A stretch of DNA of 64,000 bases, taken from Channallabes apus. Lineage: Eukaryota; Chordata; Actinopteri; Siluriformes; Clariidae. Shown piece after piece: positions 1 to 13,076 of this stretch. The notes under the pieces are model-generated. The model did no database searches, was not told where the DNA came from, and was given only the letters and a program-made list of their open reading frames with translations. The DNA is taken from contig CM060109.1 in NCBI GenBank assembly GCA_030522415.1, forward strand, positions 29,392,392 to 29,456,391, in the 5' to 3' direction. The position numbers and the translations under genes are program-made. Within the stretch, counting starts at the first letter, position 1. Every line of letters begins with the position of its first letter.

Positions 1-1298
1 GTTCAAACTTTTATGGTGATTATCCAATTAACAATGCTGGTTACATATACTTATAAATAAAAGAGAGGTTTTGTCTGTACATTGGCCATAACTTTCTCTT
101 TCCAAGACATCTTCATGTTTCAAACATTGGAGGACCAGAAACCAGTCTCAAAAAAACGTCTGTCTGTCTGTCTTTCCAGCCAGATTTTGTTACGGAATCA
201 TGCAAAACTGCTTTGTCAGTACTTTGGTATTAGTCTGAATTTAAGCTTGCTTCATAAATGAAATCAAAATGTTGAGTAGACGTGTTAGTTATGAGCAGTC
301 ATGTGCCAGGTTAGAAGCTGGAAGTTTTCATAGTGTATTGCACATCCGTCAAACTGTGAGCCTGTCTTAAAATCGTCCGCTGGACAGAATTTATTGGAAC
401 TTTTTTGCAGTACTTGGATATCTGCCTGACGTTTAACCTGCACCAAAGGTGAAATGAAAATGTTGAATAGAAGCGATGTTATGAACAGCTACTGTATGTC
501 CCAGATTTCATAATCTATCATAAGCTTATTAGTACAGTAGCTTATTTTAATGTAAACAAACACCTACACCAATAGATCTTAATTAATAAAGCTAAACTGA
601 ATATTTTTGCCGGGATTACTTAATATTTTCAGCACTTAAATAACAGTGCTGAAGTGGTAAGTGAATTTTAATGTGCTAGGTACGTCAGCTGTATATAGTA
701 TATGACAAATACTTCTATGTACACAGTCACACTTCCACATCATTTTACTGTTACAAGGTTGTTATATTGAATAACTCCAGCCCACATTCTATGTAGAGGG
801 GGAAAAAAAGGAAAGAATGTTCTGTGCAGCAGAGAGTTGAGAACATAGTATTTTTTTAAGGTTATATACTGTAGTGTTTGCTGTGATGATGAAATGCTGT
901 CTGGTTATTGAAAGCTACACACAGAGGGAAGCCCTCAGGCTGTTCATTTATGCTTCCCTTGTAGTTTTCTCTTTTCTTTTCCCCTCTCTCTATCCTTCTT
1001 TAATTTTTCACTAGCTTCCTGAACTGTTATTTTATAGAATTAATAATTGGCCTCCTCAGGGTAAACATACAACACACAGCTCTCTAACCGCCTTCAATTT
1101 ACTAAATGCAGGAATATTCTAAGAAACAGCTACATCACACCCTACATGATGTGTTGCAATAATCTGAGTGCTCTGTAAAGATCTTAAAATGTTTTCAGAA
1201 GATTTTTCGTACAAGTCAGTTGACTGCTCCAAATTCTGTTCTCTGTAAATCTTTGCCTTAATTGTTTCCCGCTTTTTGTTATTTATGCGGCACGATAG
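1..1298 (+). other. pdia5: pdia5 intron (3' part of it)
   Basis: Non-coding intron sequence before the first visible exon. I looked for the preceding exon, which should end in a Tyr-Ala-Pro stretch followed by the first base of a Trp codon, and did not find it here, so it lies outside the window. AT-rich; no repeat recognised. Confidence 0.7.
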
Positions 1299-1366
1299 GG
1301 TGCGGCGTGTGTAAGAGGATGCAGCCCATCTTCCAACAAGCTGCCACGGAGACGAAAGGAAAATAT
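1299..1366 (+). CDS. pdia5: pdia5 exon: first active site (WCGVC)
   Basis: 68 bp, preceded by AG at 1297-1298 and followed by GTAAGT at 1367. The first two bases (GG) complete a Trp codon begun in the upstream exon, then TGC GGC GTG TGT gives the CGVC active site, followed by KRMQPIFQQAATETKGKY. This is the helix after the redox site of the first thioredoxin domain. The human site as I remember it is CSMC, so the inter-cysteine pair differs here. It ends in phase 0 and runs directly into the next exon (VLAGMN). Confidence 0.92.
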
Positions 1367-3977
1367 GTAAGTACTTCTCCGTGCTGTGTTTTTTAATTAA
1401 GCAGTGGTTCTTAACCCTTGTCCCAGAAGACCCCTTGCCCTGCACAGTTTAATGTTTTCTTAGCTCTTAACACACCTGATTTAATTCAATTTAGTTTTAT
1501 GCATGTGGCACTTTTAACAATGGTCACTCACCACTGTCAATGTAAAGGCCGCTTTACACAATCAAAAAGAAAAATTTTGAAATGAATTTGAAATTTTTGA
1601 GGAAATGCGAATAAATAAAAAAGATCAGATTGTCCCTGACGAGCAAGCCGAGGGCAACAGTGGCAAGGAAAACTCTCTGCGATGTCAATAGGAAGAAACC
1701 TGGAGAGGAACCAGACTCGACAGGGAACCCATCCTCATTTCTGTGATTTCAGATAGCAGAGAATTATTTTCAGTCACTCTTGGAGACTGAAGTGTTTGCA
1801 GACTGGAAGTTCAGTATAATAGGAAATATGTTTAAGTTAATATGTAGACCACCTTCATTGTTGGAGGCTCAGGTCCAAAACTGTTTTGTGGGTATTTCAG
1901 TCCTGAACTATTGAGCGACTGCAGTCACAAGTCATAAGAGAATAGTCTGCATCAACTGAGACCAAGACCATCTTCATGGTAAATTGGAACTGTCACCCAG
2001 TCTCCACATGTATCCCAGGCAGACCACAGGTCTCCAACTAGAAGCAGAGCACTAGGATGCGTCAGACAGGTCCAGGAAGGAGGTGTCGAGAGAGAGAGAG
2101 AACAGTTGGGTATGGTCACAGTTACATCATGTATTTTACTAATAACATATTGAAGAGGATGTGGTAAAGCAGGGAAACACTAAGATCCAGGACTGAGAAC
2201 GCCTGTAATACATCAAACAGTTCACCTTGTGTAAAAATCACTTCCTTACATTTTGGCTAGTGAGGGCTATTTAAACAGGAGAATATTTAATTATTTATTC
2301 TTCTGAGCAGTTTAACATCTGATAATGTTGTGACCTTGTTTTGTCTAATAAGCCACTTATTGTTGAATAGGCCTACATTCTGTGTGGATCCAACTTGGAA
2401 TAAAAGCAACACTACGCACCAGTTAAAATGCTACCGTCATTGTGCATGTCTTCTGTATACTGTACATGAATATTTCAAACTCAGATATGTGTAATCTGCT
2501 TGATGTATTTATTTATTTTTTTATCGCTTGCAGGAGTAGATGTTAGGAAAGAAATAGCATTCCCCCGGTATCACAGTGTAAACAATGTCAGACAAATGGA
2601 TAAGTAGCACACTGACAAACAGTGCAAGCGTCAATGAACATAGTAAATACAGATAATAGTACAACAGAATGTTTCCCTCTCAACATGCACCAGCAGTCGT
2701 CTCAGATCGCATCACCACAGTAACAAGCTCTTTTTATGGAGCTGCAAATGAGGACTAGTTTTGCTAATTGCAGCATGGTGTATTTCGCTGAATGAACAGT
2801 GGGCTGTGCAGGCAGCCTGTAAGTAAGTCGTTTGTTTAGTTTGTATAATGAATGCCTAGCTTGCAGATGTGGACAGCTAGGAAGAGATTTGCTACTTCCT
2901 GTACTTTCGCATGCGTGTCTGCAGGATGCCGATAGCGTTCAAGAAATGAAATGGAGTTGGCAGAAAGTCAGTTGTCAGCAGCCACGTATTTCTCTGTACA
3001 GTTGAATGCATGCGAGCAGCAAGAGATAAGTCTTAAATTGTTCTTTTGAAGCTGTGTGTGTATGTTTATTTGATTTTATTTCATACATTATTTTTAAATT
3101 GAGCTCAAATACCTGCTCAATTACTTTGTAATGAATCTTTTTACTCTGTAATACTGCTTTTTTTATTTTAATGAAAATAACTTTTGCTGTTTGTCCAGGA
3201 AAAATAAAATACTATTCAGTAGACAGGCAAATTGTGTGCTTATAATAGGCGTTCTTTTATCAAGAAAAGCAAAATTCTATGCCGCATACTGGCTGTGATG
3301 CAGCATCACAAACAGATGGCCAAGTCAATAAATAAACCCCCTTCAAAAACACCTCTTTTGGCCAGCATCCTCACTATAATTCCCGAAAAGTACGACCCAA
3401 GCGGATTATTCTGTACATGATTAAAAATCCTCCTTGTCTTAGATGCTGTTTTGAATTTTCACCCTTTATGAAAAATTGAGTTGCCAGAGGGAGAGCATGG
3501 TGTTCATATATTGTATGTTTAAGGTGTCTAAGTGGCATACTGAACTTTGGATATTGCTGAATTAAGGTTTCACAGATTCTGCTGCTTGAGGTCCAGGGTA
3601 CATTTAGGAGGATTAGTTTTAACCCAAGTGGTACAGTACGTGGTGTTCATAAATATATCCAAAACCAGATCAAATGCTCAAGCTTAAACAAGCACATTTT
3701 CCAGACTGTTTAACACAAGTAATGGAGATGAACTTGGAATGTAATGCTTACTACAACTAAATAAGGGTGAACTTGATATTGACATGAAAGAAGCACTTGA
3801 AATGCCAACAAGGAGTTTGATATTTACCATGTCCGACTTCACTGAAGGCTATACTTTGATGTTGTTCTCATTTAACACTCCTCTGTTTCCACCAGGATCC
3901 AGCCATTCGTCTTCATTTCCCAGAGTTCCGTTTTGTTTTATTTGGGTGTTTTATTTGTTACTCTTGTCTTGCTGCAG
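1367..3977 (+). other. pdia5: pdia5 intron
   Basis: Intron between the CGVC exon and the VLAGMN exon. It contains the dispersed repeat at 1629-2105. The remainder is AT-rich with no coding or RNA signal that I can support. Confidence 0.85.
1629..2105. repeat. Dispersed repeat, copy 1
   Basis: A stretch running through 'GGAGAGGAACCAGACTC' and ending in a short GA run at about 2089-2102. A second, shorter copy with the same core (CCTGGAGAGGAACCAGACTC) is at 55814-55910, so it is interspersed. I recall similar text from many fish genomes but cannot assign a class. Ends are approximate. Confidence 0.5.
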
Positions 3978-4069
3978 GTCTTGGCAGGGATGAACATCCA
4001 CCCGGCGGAGTTTGACGGACTTAAACAGGAGTTTGATGTCAAAGGATACCCGACCTTCTGCTACTTTGA
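3978..4069 (+). CDS. pdia5: pdia5 exon: end of first thioredoxin domain
   Basis: 92 bp between AG (3976-3977) and a GTGAGC donor at 4070. It encodes VLAGMNIHPAEFDGLKQEFD then VKGYPTFCYFE. The Gly-Tyr-Pro-Thr contains the cis-proline loop that faces the CxxC site in thioredoxin folds. It ends with two bases (GA) of a Glu codon completed at 10667. Confidence 0.95.
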
Positions 4070-4279
4070 GTGAGCTTGTTTTTATCATTTGATTCTGCGA
4101 TTACGTATTACAGGACAAACCTGTGAAGCCTTCATAAGCCATTTCTGGATGGTCTACAAGTCCTGTGTTCTGTCCTTCAGTCTTTACCTTAAGCATTGGC
4201 ATCTTTTTTTAGTAGCTGGTATTTGGTAAGGATTTGTTGTCTCAGCCCTGAGAAACACGCCTCTTTTGTGTGTGTATGT

Positions 4280-4302
4280 GGGAGGGGGGAGGGTGTGGGG
4301 GG
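4280..4302 (+). other. G-quadruplex-type motif
   Basis: Four runs of at least three G with loops of 1, 1 and 3 bases (runs at 4280-4282, 4284-4289, 4291-4293 and 4297-4302). It fits the common G3+N1-7 pattern on the pdia5 sense strand, about 210 bp inside the intron. Whether it folds is unknown. Confidence 0.5.
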
Positions 4303-5762
4303 CAGGTAGGATAAGCAGGTAATATCAAAATAAGTCACTTGAAGTTTACCTGGCTATAAAGTGCTTAGGGCTTATACGGTCATAAAATATTTACTTTGAA
4401 GGGCATTTGCAGGGAGGGACCTGAACTGAAGAATACCAGAGAGTGCTGTTCACATACTGATGACCGCAGTTAAAGTAGAACTCATCAAAACATCCGCAGA
4501 GATGGTATCGAGTGTTACATTTGCTGTCATGCTGCTTAATCCTTAAAACTCAAGCAATATATATCTATGCTGGAAACACGACATTGGTCGATGATTGGGA
4601 AAAAAAAAAACTCCTTATATGGAAACCAATGTTTGACGACGAAGGAGGCTTCAGACGTCAGAATGTGTGTTGGCTCTTTGGGAATGTCACCAAAGTTATC
4701 ATAAATTTATAATATGTAAGTTTTACCGCTACAGGAATACGGGATACGGAAACTGACAAAATGCTCATTATTTTTGGTCATAAAAACAACCATCACAAAA
4801 AAAGGTCATCATTTGCGTCTATGGTATTTATTTTTTGCTTAGTCATGGTTATAGAATTAGTTATATAAGATGCTCAATACTGCACAATCCTAGCCGCTAT
4901 ATTTATTTCATTCAACATAACAGTGCAAAATATGGCTCTGGGTTTTTGAGAGCATATACCGAAGGCTGAATTAAAAAGAAAAAAATTATGATTGTGAAGA
5001 AGTCTGAGACAGATCGTCTAATTATATAAAATATATATTGAAAATGTCCCTGTGTTTTGTACCCGTTTTTAACAACTGATACGTGCAGCAATTAGCAAGG
5101 GAAAAGTTTTTCTGTTAAATCTGCATGGTGAAGGCTTATGCATTGCAATAGGCTTTATTGTCCTTGCATTATGTGTTTACTGTCACATATATACAGTACA
5201 TCTCTGCTGCAGGGACAGGCTAATTACCCAGAGGCCTTCCTTTTGTGGTTTAAAAATGCATGGTAGAACGACTCAGCATGACCACACACACTACAGCACA
5301 AAGATTCTATATAGATTTTTTTTGGCAAAATTGCTAGTTAGATCACAATCATGGCTACTCAGACACACATGTGCTTGGTGAGTCGGAAAAGCAATTTAGT
5401 TTTTGTGGTAATGACATGAGAGTGCCAGGGTTGATTCTGACTCGTTCATGGAATTATTTTACAGTACATCAGCTACTTCTAACATAACCACACCCTAATT
5501 TATGTCCAGAAGACGACGATGAGAGGAGAAAAAAGAAAAGCATCTAAAAACTTTTTTTTAAATTGTCTTTTACATTATATTCATCACAGAAGCTGTGCCA
5601 ACATTTAAGGTTTTGTCAGAGCTTTGGAATCCTTGCTACAGTTCTATATCAGGCAGCTAAAAATTATGTTTTTTTTCTGCTTTTTACTGCTAAAGGAAAA
5701 CTTATAAGTAGAACTATGACCTGTTTAGCAGCGAATAAAAGGCAAGACATGCCATAAACAAT

Positions 5763-6026
5763 CACTCATCCACTCATCGTCTATACCGCTTTATCCTGTA
5801 TTCAGCATGGAATCTATCCCGGGAGACTTTAGGGCACACTACGAGCAATTGGGGAACGCCAATTAGCCTAATCTGCATTTTTGGACTGTGGGAGGAAACC
5901 AGAGTACCCGGAGGAATCCCACCAACTACATGCACACAGAGACGGGAATCGAGCCTGGCTGGGAATCGAACCCGGACCCTGGAGGTGCGGGGCGACAGTG
6001 CTAATCACTACACCACTGTGCCACCT
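5763..6026 (-). repeat. tRNA-derived SINE, family A (minus)
   Basis: Read on the minus strand, the right end is a tRNA-like head with an A-box (TGGTGTAGTGAT) and a perfect B-box, GGTTCGATTCC (5962-5972). The body and a tail of the type 'ACAGGATAAAGCGGTATAGA' follow. The same layout recurs at 32715-32933 and 63257-63558. Near the B-box a short segment (GGGAATCGA...) is duplicated. I see no clear target duplication. Confidence 0.7.
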
Positions 6027-7518
6027 GCAACCAATAACGGCACACTAAAAATAGAATCAGATGTCAGAGAATGATATGTTTAGTTTACATGCACATATCA
6101 AACTGATTTCATTGCTGTAGTAAACTGAAGCTCAACTGGTTTCTAATTACTGGATTGAATTATGCAGAGTGAGCGTGATACATTCTTGTAGTATTAACAT
6201 AAACCAATTAGATTAGGAGATCTCACGAGGATGTTGGCAGAGTAGTGCAGCGGCTGTGCGGTTGTTACAGAATGCCAGCAACCTAGTTTTAATTCTCAGT
6301 TCATTGTGAGAAATGTATTTGTTTATTTTATTTATTTATTTAGAATCTTCAGAAATCAAATAAAATTAAAAGCCAATATACAGTAGTTTAGGTTCCACTT
6401 GTGCCACTGGGGTAGCTTTAGACCCCTGGGGCGTGGATTCCTTTGGGCACTGTGGGTTGCAGACTGTCTGGTGCATTCAACGGATGCTCGGTTGGAGTGA
6501 GATCTGGGGAATTTGGAGGCCTTCAACCACCTTAAACTCTTTGCCTGCTATACGCAGCAGGCTATGATGACCTTTTTATCATAGCTAGTGTTTTCCTTTT
6601 TTCAGAAATTTGTCCTACATTGTCTTTTCTGTGGAATCTGCCAGCACAGGCTAGCATGTTGAGCTTTGGGTGATCCTGTCAGCAGTTTACTGGTATATAA
6701 TTGATACTCGTTAAATCACCTAGCCGTGGTGTATGTGGTGCTGTGGCTGAGCTGTGTATAATCAAATGATTAAGGTTCAATTTGAGCCTAAACCATATCG
6801 TGATCATAGAAAATTGAAAGCCCTTCACCAGGAAAATCATCAGAGTTTAGTACAGTGCATTGCAGTGCAGGAAAAAATCCTAGGCATCAAAAAGATTTCA
6901 TGAGCATTCTTGAAAGTTTGAAATGTAACTTCTGACTTAAAAAAAACAAAAAAAACATTATAGCAGAGGATGATCTGTATGCAGCCCTGTGGATGATTCA
7001 AGCATCTTCGTAATGGATCATAGAGTCTAAAAATTTCTATTATTTAACTAGTCTGAGTGGCTGTATATAGAATTGACCATGTACCTGTAGTGCACTACAA
7101 AGGCTGGTAGAATGCTTTATTTCCACCAAGTTGCACTTAAATGGGGAGGATAAAGTGATTTGAGAGTCGGCACTAGACCTGTTTGCTAAGTGCTTATTTC
7201 ATGCTGTCTGTACTATGAAATATGAAATATGACAAACTTTTGTACCATCTACATTTAAATGCTAATAAAAAGAATTTTTTATAAGATGGTAGCCAAAACA
7301 GGGTTATCGAGGTAGTTGCCTACAGTGAGCTGACAGGACCTGAATAAAAATTGGTCCATGAGTATAAAATCATTTCAGGTCATGAAGGTGGTTTGAGATA
7401 AATTGTAGTATTTCTTGTCAAGTTTTGACATTTCGTAGCAAATTGTGAAGTGCAGGCGGTGCTTTGTAACAGAAAGGAGGTAAATTGTGACAGTATGTAG
7501 ACAGTTTGGTGTGAGTTT

Positions 7519-7551
7519 GAAGAAGAAGAAGAAGAAGAAGAAAGAAAGAAA
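7519..7551. repeat. (GAA)n microsatellite
   Basis: About eight GAA units passing into GAAA units within a pdia5 intron. Confidence 0.9.
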
Positions 7552-9110
7552 AATAAGCCTCTATTGTTCAGAATACAATCAAATTAAACAGAAGACTTGT
7601 GAGCTCAGTTTGACATTGTTTGTAGCGGAGTCGTCTTAACATTTCTTAACTAATGCATGGTCAACGTATGGGAATTAGGACATGTGACATCACAGAGTCG
7701 AGCAACCAAAAACTTCAAATTTTAAAAGAATTTCAATTTACAACAATTTGGCAATGCTTTAGCAAGAAGTTCAGGAACTCACCGCCTCAGTTCAATTACA
7801 TGCAACAGATTTGAATCAGTACACACTTTAATTAGTTTCTTTTTTCTCAATTAAGACTTTTGCCTTGCCCTCTTTTTACTGTTGCTTGATGTGCATTTGA
7901 TGAAAATCTATATGTGCATTAGGGTTTTTGTGGTAAAATTCTCTATTGTGTATTGCAATGTTGGCGTCTCTGTAATAATATATTAGGAATGTAATTACAA
8001 AATATTAACTAGAGATTTAAGAAATGGGACGGCATACTCAGTCTGAAGCCTTGACATGAACTTGGCTTGATTTGATGCAGAACTTTTGCCAGTAAACAAG
8101 TACTGAGGAGCTTGAGGTTTGTTCATTGAGCAGATTCTCCTGAGAACAACTCTCCTGCCCTCATTTTCCTCCCAGTGCCAGCAAAGCCTTGATCAGTTAA
8201 TGAGATAAAATAAACTTGTCTATGGGGTGTGAGGTCAATATGGCTCAGTGTGTGCACTAAGGACCACACAGCAACTGCTATTTATTTTCTTAAAATGCCT
8301 GTCTGTACATATTTTACCCTGAAGGAAGGAACCATTATCTAATGATGTTTAAAAAAAAAAAAAAAAAAAAACTTTAAATGTCACTTGTTGCTTTTACCAC
8401 CACATGTGGTGCCTAAGCAGTGTCTTGTGCAAAAGATATTATACTCCATGCTGTATCTCACAGTGTGGTCAACTTTATCTGCTTTTATTTAATGTTAGAC
8501 ACTTGCTCATTCAGTGTTAAATGTGTGCCATTTTAATTATGGAAGGGCTAATTAAACGCCACTCTCCTCCCAATCTGTTTTCAACGAGCCATTAGCCATT
8601 GCCCCGAGGGGAGTCGCTGGCTAACGATCGCTCAGCGTCATTGCTTACGGTAATGAGACTCCGGGAGCTAAGTGCCATCACTTTGTTTCAGCTCTTTGAC
8701 TCCAGACATTGCTTTTGTTTAGTTTCTCTTGCACTCTGAACCATCAACTTCAGTTTTACACGGTTCTTAAAAATGGTCACTGAATAATTCAATATTGGAC
8801 ATGAAGAGGATTCTCAATGCTGAATTGATTTGACTTAAACTTGACAAGTCTTTGTAACCAAGTTTTTTTTTTTTTTTTTTTTTTTTGAGTGTTTTGGCCT
8901 TGAGTCGAAGACAGTTGGATATAAAAGCTTAAGTTGATGTCACTTTATTATTTAGCATTCAGTTCATGCAAATTCAGCCCGAATCCTCAAAATTGCTTTA
9001 TTGTCTGCATTAACATCTTTGAACTTCTGTGCTCATGATTTGACGCATATCCATTTACCCCCATTTGCTCATAATGTAGTTTCTTTTAAGACTTCTTGCG
9101 GCTTATGTAT

Positions 9111-9533
9111 AGTACTGTGCAAAAGTCTTGCACGTTCTTCATATTTTGTTTTCAGGCCATCTTGTGTCTTTAATACAGTCTTGAGGAATAGTTCTCCAGG
9201 CTTCTTAAAGGACTTTTTGGCTCTCATTTTGGACAAGTTTTGGCTCTGAATTTCCGTCCAGTTCCTGTACCTGACCTACTACTGAACAGATGATGACAGA
9301 TGATCGGACCAGAGATTAGTATACTGATGATGCTGAATGCTTAGTGGTTGGAACAGAATAGAGGGGATATGAGATTGCTACCTACTGTAGGTTGAAAAAA
9401 TTTTTTATGCATATTTAGGCACCTTAGGTCACAGTAAAGCATTCATTCTCTTTTCTTTAATAGGATCTATGTAATTTAATTTGAATAAATATTAAGAAAT
9501 GACTTGTGGCTCAAGACTTTTGACAATAATGTA
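9111..9533. mobile_element. Degraded Tc1-like remnant
   Basis: The left end reads AGTACTGTGCAAAAGTCTTG and the right end reads CTCAAGACTTTTGACA...GTA, an inverted match typical of a common fish Tc1 family ending in 'CAAAAGTCTT'. The interior is about 400 bp with no transposase frame left, so it is either internally deleted or decayed. Boundaries are approximate. Confidence 0.55.
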
Positions 9534-10666
9534 CATTTTGGAGAAATTGTTAAATATTTCCATTTGTGAGCTCCCTGGGCTGTAGATTTAACCAATTCCA
9601 GTCCTTATGCCCTTAAGCTGAAATACAGTATGCATCATCTGATGTGCTGTCCAATGACTTGTAAAACTGCCATGATACCTTTGGTTTCCTAGACCCAAGC
9701 GCCTCTGTTGCCACACAACAGAGTAGACAAGGGATAGAAGTTATTACAAAGTGTTCAAGAGGATTTAAGAATAGAGCAAAGTCACACGCATTTCACACTG
9801 CGTCACGGCTTTCAAGGTCATGCTAGGCCAAACCCAATGCACATGATAAGTGAACAGTTTCCATCTGTCTCAATATTAAATCTGACACAGGGGAACTAAT
9901 GCAGTTTGATAGCTTTCCTGGGCTTTTTTTGATGCACTACCATGATGCATGCAGATCCTCATTGATCAATGACAGTTACAAAGGACAAAGTAATGCTGGC
10001 ATTTTTCCCTTCCTTCACTAGCATGACTCTTATCTGCCTCAAATTAATTATTTGTGGCAGAAAACGCAGAATCAGAGCAGATAAAAGAAACCATTACCTG
10101 TGCATACAGATGTGCTCGTGCATACAACTGGGTTTAAACTAAATTACTCAGAGGTGGTTGTTGTTGTTTTTTTCCCCTCCTTTGGAAATGCCAGATTACA
10201 GATCTGAACAAGTGTTTATTGGTCTGCAGTGTTAATGTGGATTAGTGCAAAAGCCTCTTAGATGAAGTCTTTGATTAAGCTAGATGTTTTGAGAAGTGTG
10301 CATTAATTAGCTTTGGGCCAGGCACTCATTTAAAATGTTTATCTTTGCTGCCACAGAAGGAGCCATAGTCTTGTAACACAATCCATTGGTGTGCCACTTC
10401 AAATATGTTGTGGCAACTAATAAAGCTATATTGAGATGGAAAAATAAATTGCAACACCACTTAATTTATCAGTCTAGGTCCTTTAAATAGGCCAGTTTCT
10501 TCTGGGTTTATGTAATTTGTTTTCTCCAAAGCTTGTGAAAAATCTCTGGTATGCAATCAAATATAGGCCATTGCTACTTTGTGTAATAATTTTCCGAAGG
10601 TAACCCATGACTAATGGCTAAGGTTAGAGACAGTCTTTTGTATTTATTTTTTCTTGTGTGTTTCAG

Positions 10667-10738
10667 GAAGGGAAAGTTCCTGCATCACTATGAGAACTAT
10701 GGAGCCACAGCCAAGGACATTGCAGATTGGCTTAAAAA
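10667..10738 (+). CDS. pdia5: pdia5 exon: first-to-second domain join
   Basis: 72 bp, acceptor TTTCAG to 10666, donor GTGAG at 10739. The first base completes the Glu codon from 4068-4069, then KGKFLHHYENYGATAKDIAD and WLK. The exon ends with AA of an Asn codon finished by C at 12705, giving WLKNPQPPQP. It is the last strand and helix of the first thioredoxin domain. Confidence 0.94.
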
Positions 10739-12704
10739 GTGAGTAGAGCATCCTGTCAATCACAACTCCAACTAGAATAAAGACTGACTACACACAAACA
10801 CACACACACACAACCTTGCAATTTTTGTATGCCTTCCGGCAAGTGTAAAGGCCAGTTTTTATTAGTGGAAGACATATTGAGGGCTTGGTGCTTAGGCACC
10901 GCTGCATTGATTGAGTGCATCGTCGAGGGAGGTTTTTTTTATGACAAGCAGAGGATATGTGCACTAGGTGGTAAAACACCAAGTCTGAACCTCATGTGGG
11001 CCTTGTGGTATAGATGTAATGATGCCTCTTATTTTTTTTTAAACACTTGTTTAGCCCATGGAGTAAGTGACTATTAACTTAGTTTCTGGGTAACCATGAC
11101 AGACAGGTTCATACCAAACACAGTATCACATATTTAGTATAGCACATGACGTACTGTAGGAGTAATAATGTGAATAAATAGTTGAAACTAAGAAATGATC
11201 AATATGTCAGACATATTTAGTTTTCTCCAAGCCAGTGATTCCCAAATTGGGGAAAGTAAATTATAGATTGGGAGATCTATTATTAAGTTTATTATTTCCC
11301 CTTTGACTAGCTACAGTACTTGTTCTGGATGTATCTAATATAAATCTCAATAATAAAAAAATCTATATAAAATCAACTACTTTGCTATACAAATAAGCCT
11401 GTAATTAATGCCAATTTAAATGTAATGACACTTTCCATGAAGAAAAAGTGTTCCATGTTTGAAGAGCTCAGGAAAAGAAAGCTGTATTCCTCTAGTAAAT
11501 AGGCAAATTAGGCTATTGTCCCAATAGTTGAATAGTTATTTCTAAAACAGGTCTATTCTGAGGGAGTCTGAGGAGGAATATATTTTATAGTCAATTGGGT
11601 CCCTCAGTGCAAAACATTTGAAAACCACTGGTGTTAGCCTTAGGGCAGAAAACAACACAATGCAATATTTGGGTTGCTGAAAAATAAAAAAAAATTTTTT
11701 TGTTAATTTCTTTGCAAAACATAAGACTCAAATGGATTGTTTTTTCAAAGCAGAATCCTATCACCGGTTTCGAGCATGTGACCTGTCATAATGATTATGC
11801 AACACATTACAGGACTATTACAGGAAGACCACTGATTGCAAAAGTGGACTTTTTCATCTCTCTCAGGAGTATTTGTTCTGATGTCTCTGACATGGCTTTT
11901 ATTTGGCAACAGGCAGAAAAATACTTGGATTCACAAACTCTGCTGTGTCCCCTTATGAAACACTGCAGCTGGAGCTGACAGATCTTCCTGTAAAGCATGT
12001 GCACATAGACCTCTGCACTTTAAAGCTCACTGAAGCTGCCTTTATCCTTCCAAAAACTGGAAGGTCACAGGCATCTTTTTAGGAGGAAAGCGTATTCCAT
12101 TTTTGTCCAGATGATTTAGCCTGTTGCCGTATACCTTTTTACAGTCATAGTGGGTTAATCCACTTAATTACTAGAAATTGTGAATGCGCACAGCGGCTGA
12201 ACGAGTGTCTGTTGGTCATGGAGTGAGATTACTCATAAGCAGATGTCCAGAATTGAGAGTAAAGTGGAACATCTGTGTCAACAGCCAGCACACAAACGAT
12301 TTGCTTTATTGCATTAAAAAACATGGAGCCAGCCAAACCTAAAGTAGTGACGTTACTCGGACAAAACCCACCATACACATAAGTGCAGGCAATATGGGCC
12401 AAGCTAAAGCATACTGTACTGTCTGCAGGAAAATTTTTATTTTAGTAGTGACAGCAAGGAAAGTGCTGAAATAAAATTTCAGGTTTTGTATTCTGTATTT
12501 AGATTTTTTCGTTTAGACATGTGCCATTGTTGGTGTGATCAGATTTAACGAGAAATCCACCCTGAATTACTTATTAATTACATTATAATTCATGACATAT
12601 TGTAATGTGATTTACTTTTCAGGTTTATACTTCTTTCATTGACATGGACTTTGATATGAAGGGTTATCCTTTTATTAATTGTATTAATTAACTCTCTCTC
12701 TCAG
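10739..12704 (+). other. pdia5: pdia5 intron
   Basis: Intron with a short CA run near 10794-10812 and a hAT-like MITE at 11233-11630. Nothing else recognised. Confidence 0.85.
11233..11630. mobile_element. hAT-like MITE, old
   Basis: The left end CAGTGATTCCCAAATTGGGG and the right end, read in reverse complement (CAGTGGTTTTCAAATG), form imperfect terminal inverted repeats of the CAGTGGTTC... type seen in hAT MITEs. The flanking 8-mers match only weakly. About 400 bp with no coding remnant. Confidence 0.45.
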
Positions 12705-12841
12705 CCCACAGCCTCCTCAGCCCAAGACCCCTGAGGTACCATGGGCAGAATCAGACTCAGCAGTTTTTCATCTGACTGATGAGTCCTTTGACACATTTCT
12801 GGACGAACATCCCTCAGTCTTGCTTATGTTTTATGCTCCCT
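12705..12841 (+). CDS. pdia5: pdia5 exon: second thioredoxin domain, N-terminal part
   Basis: 137 bp, acceptor TCTCTCTCAG, donor GTAAGT at 12842. It encodes PQPPQPKTPEVPWAESDSAV, FHLTDESFDTFLDEHPSV and LLMFYAP, then the first base (T) of the active-site Trp. The proline-rich start is the inter-domain linker. The FHLTDESF stretch and the hydrophobic LLMFYAP strand lead into the redox site. Confidence 0.95.
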
Positions 12842-13016
12842 GTAAGTTTTCAGCTCCTTGTCAGGTCTCATGTACACAGGGGTTTTTGAAGTATGGATCA
12901 GCTTTGTACTAAGATAGCAGTAGATCTGCGCTTTGTACAGAGCCGCTCAATCAGTGTCTGAAAAGACTGTTACTTGGAACGTCATTATTTGCATCACTTT
13001 GTAAAAGAGAGATAAG

Positions 13017-13018
<2 letters not shown>

Positions 13019-13074
<56 letters not shown>
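13019..13074. repeat. (TA)n microsatellite
   Basis: About 28 AT units ending at CGGGGG. A preferred kind of target for TA-inserting elements, although none has inserted here. Confidence 0.95.

Positions 13075-13076
<2 letters not shown>

Larger units (their letters stand above)
4070..10666 (+). other. pdia5: pdia5 intron, 6.6 kb
   Basis: Long intron holding a G-rich run (4280-4302), a minus-strand SINE (5763-6026), a GAA microsatellite (7519-7551), poly-A at about 8348-8371, poly-T at about 8863-8886 and a degraded Tc1-like element (9111-9533). The rest shows nothing that I can assign. Confidence 0.85.

Noticed and set aside
6230..6310. Another tRNA-like SINE head (GCAGAGTAGTGCAGCGG...)
   Set aside because: No recognisable B-box or tail; the resemblance is too weak.
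9001..9249. 82-residue plus-strand frame
   Set aside because: Overlaps a decayed Tc1 end; no family resemblance.
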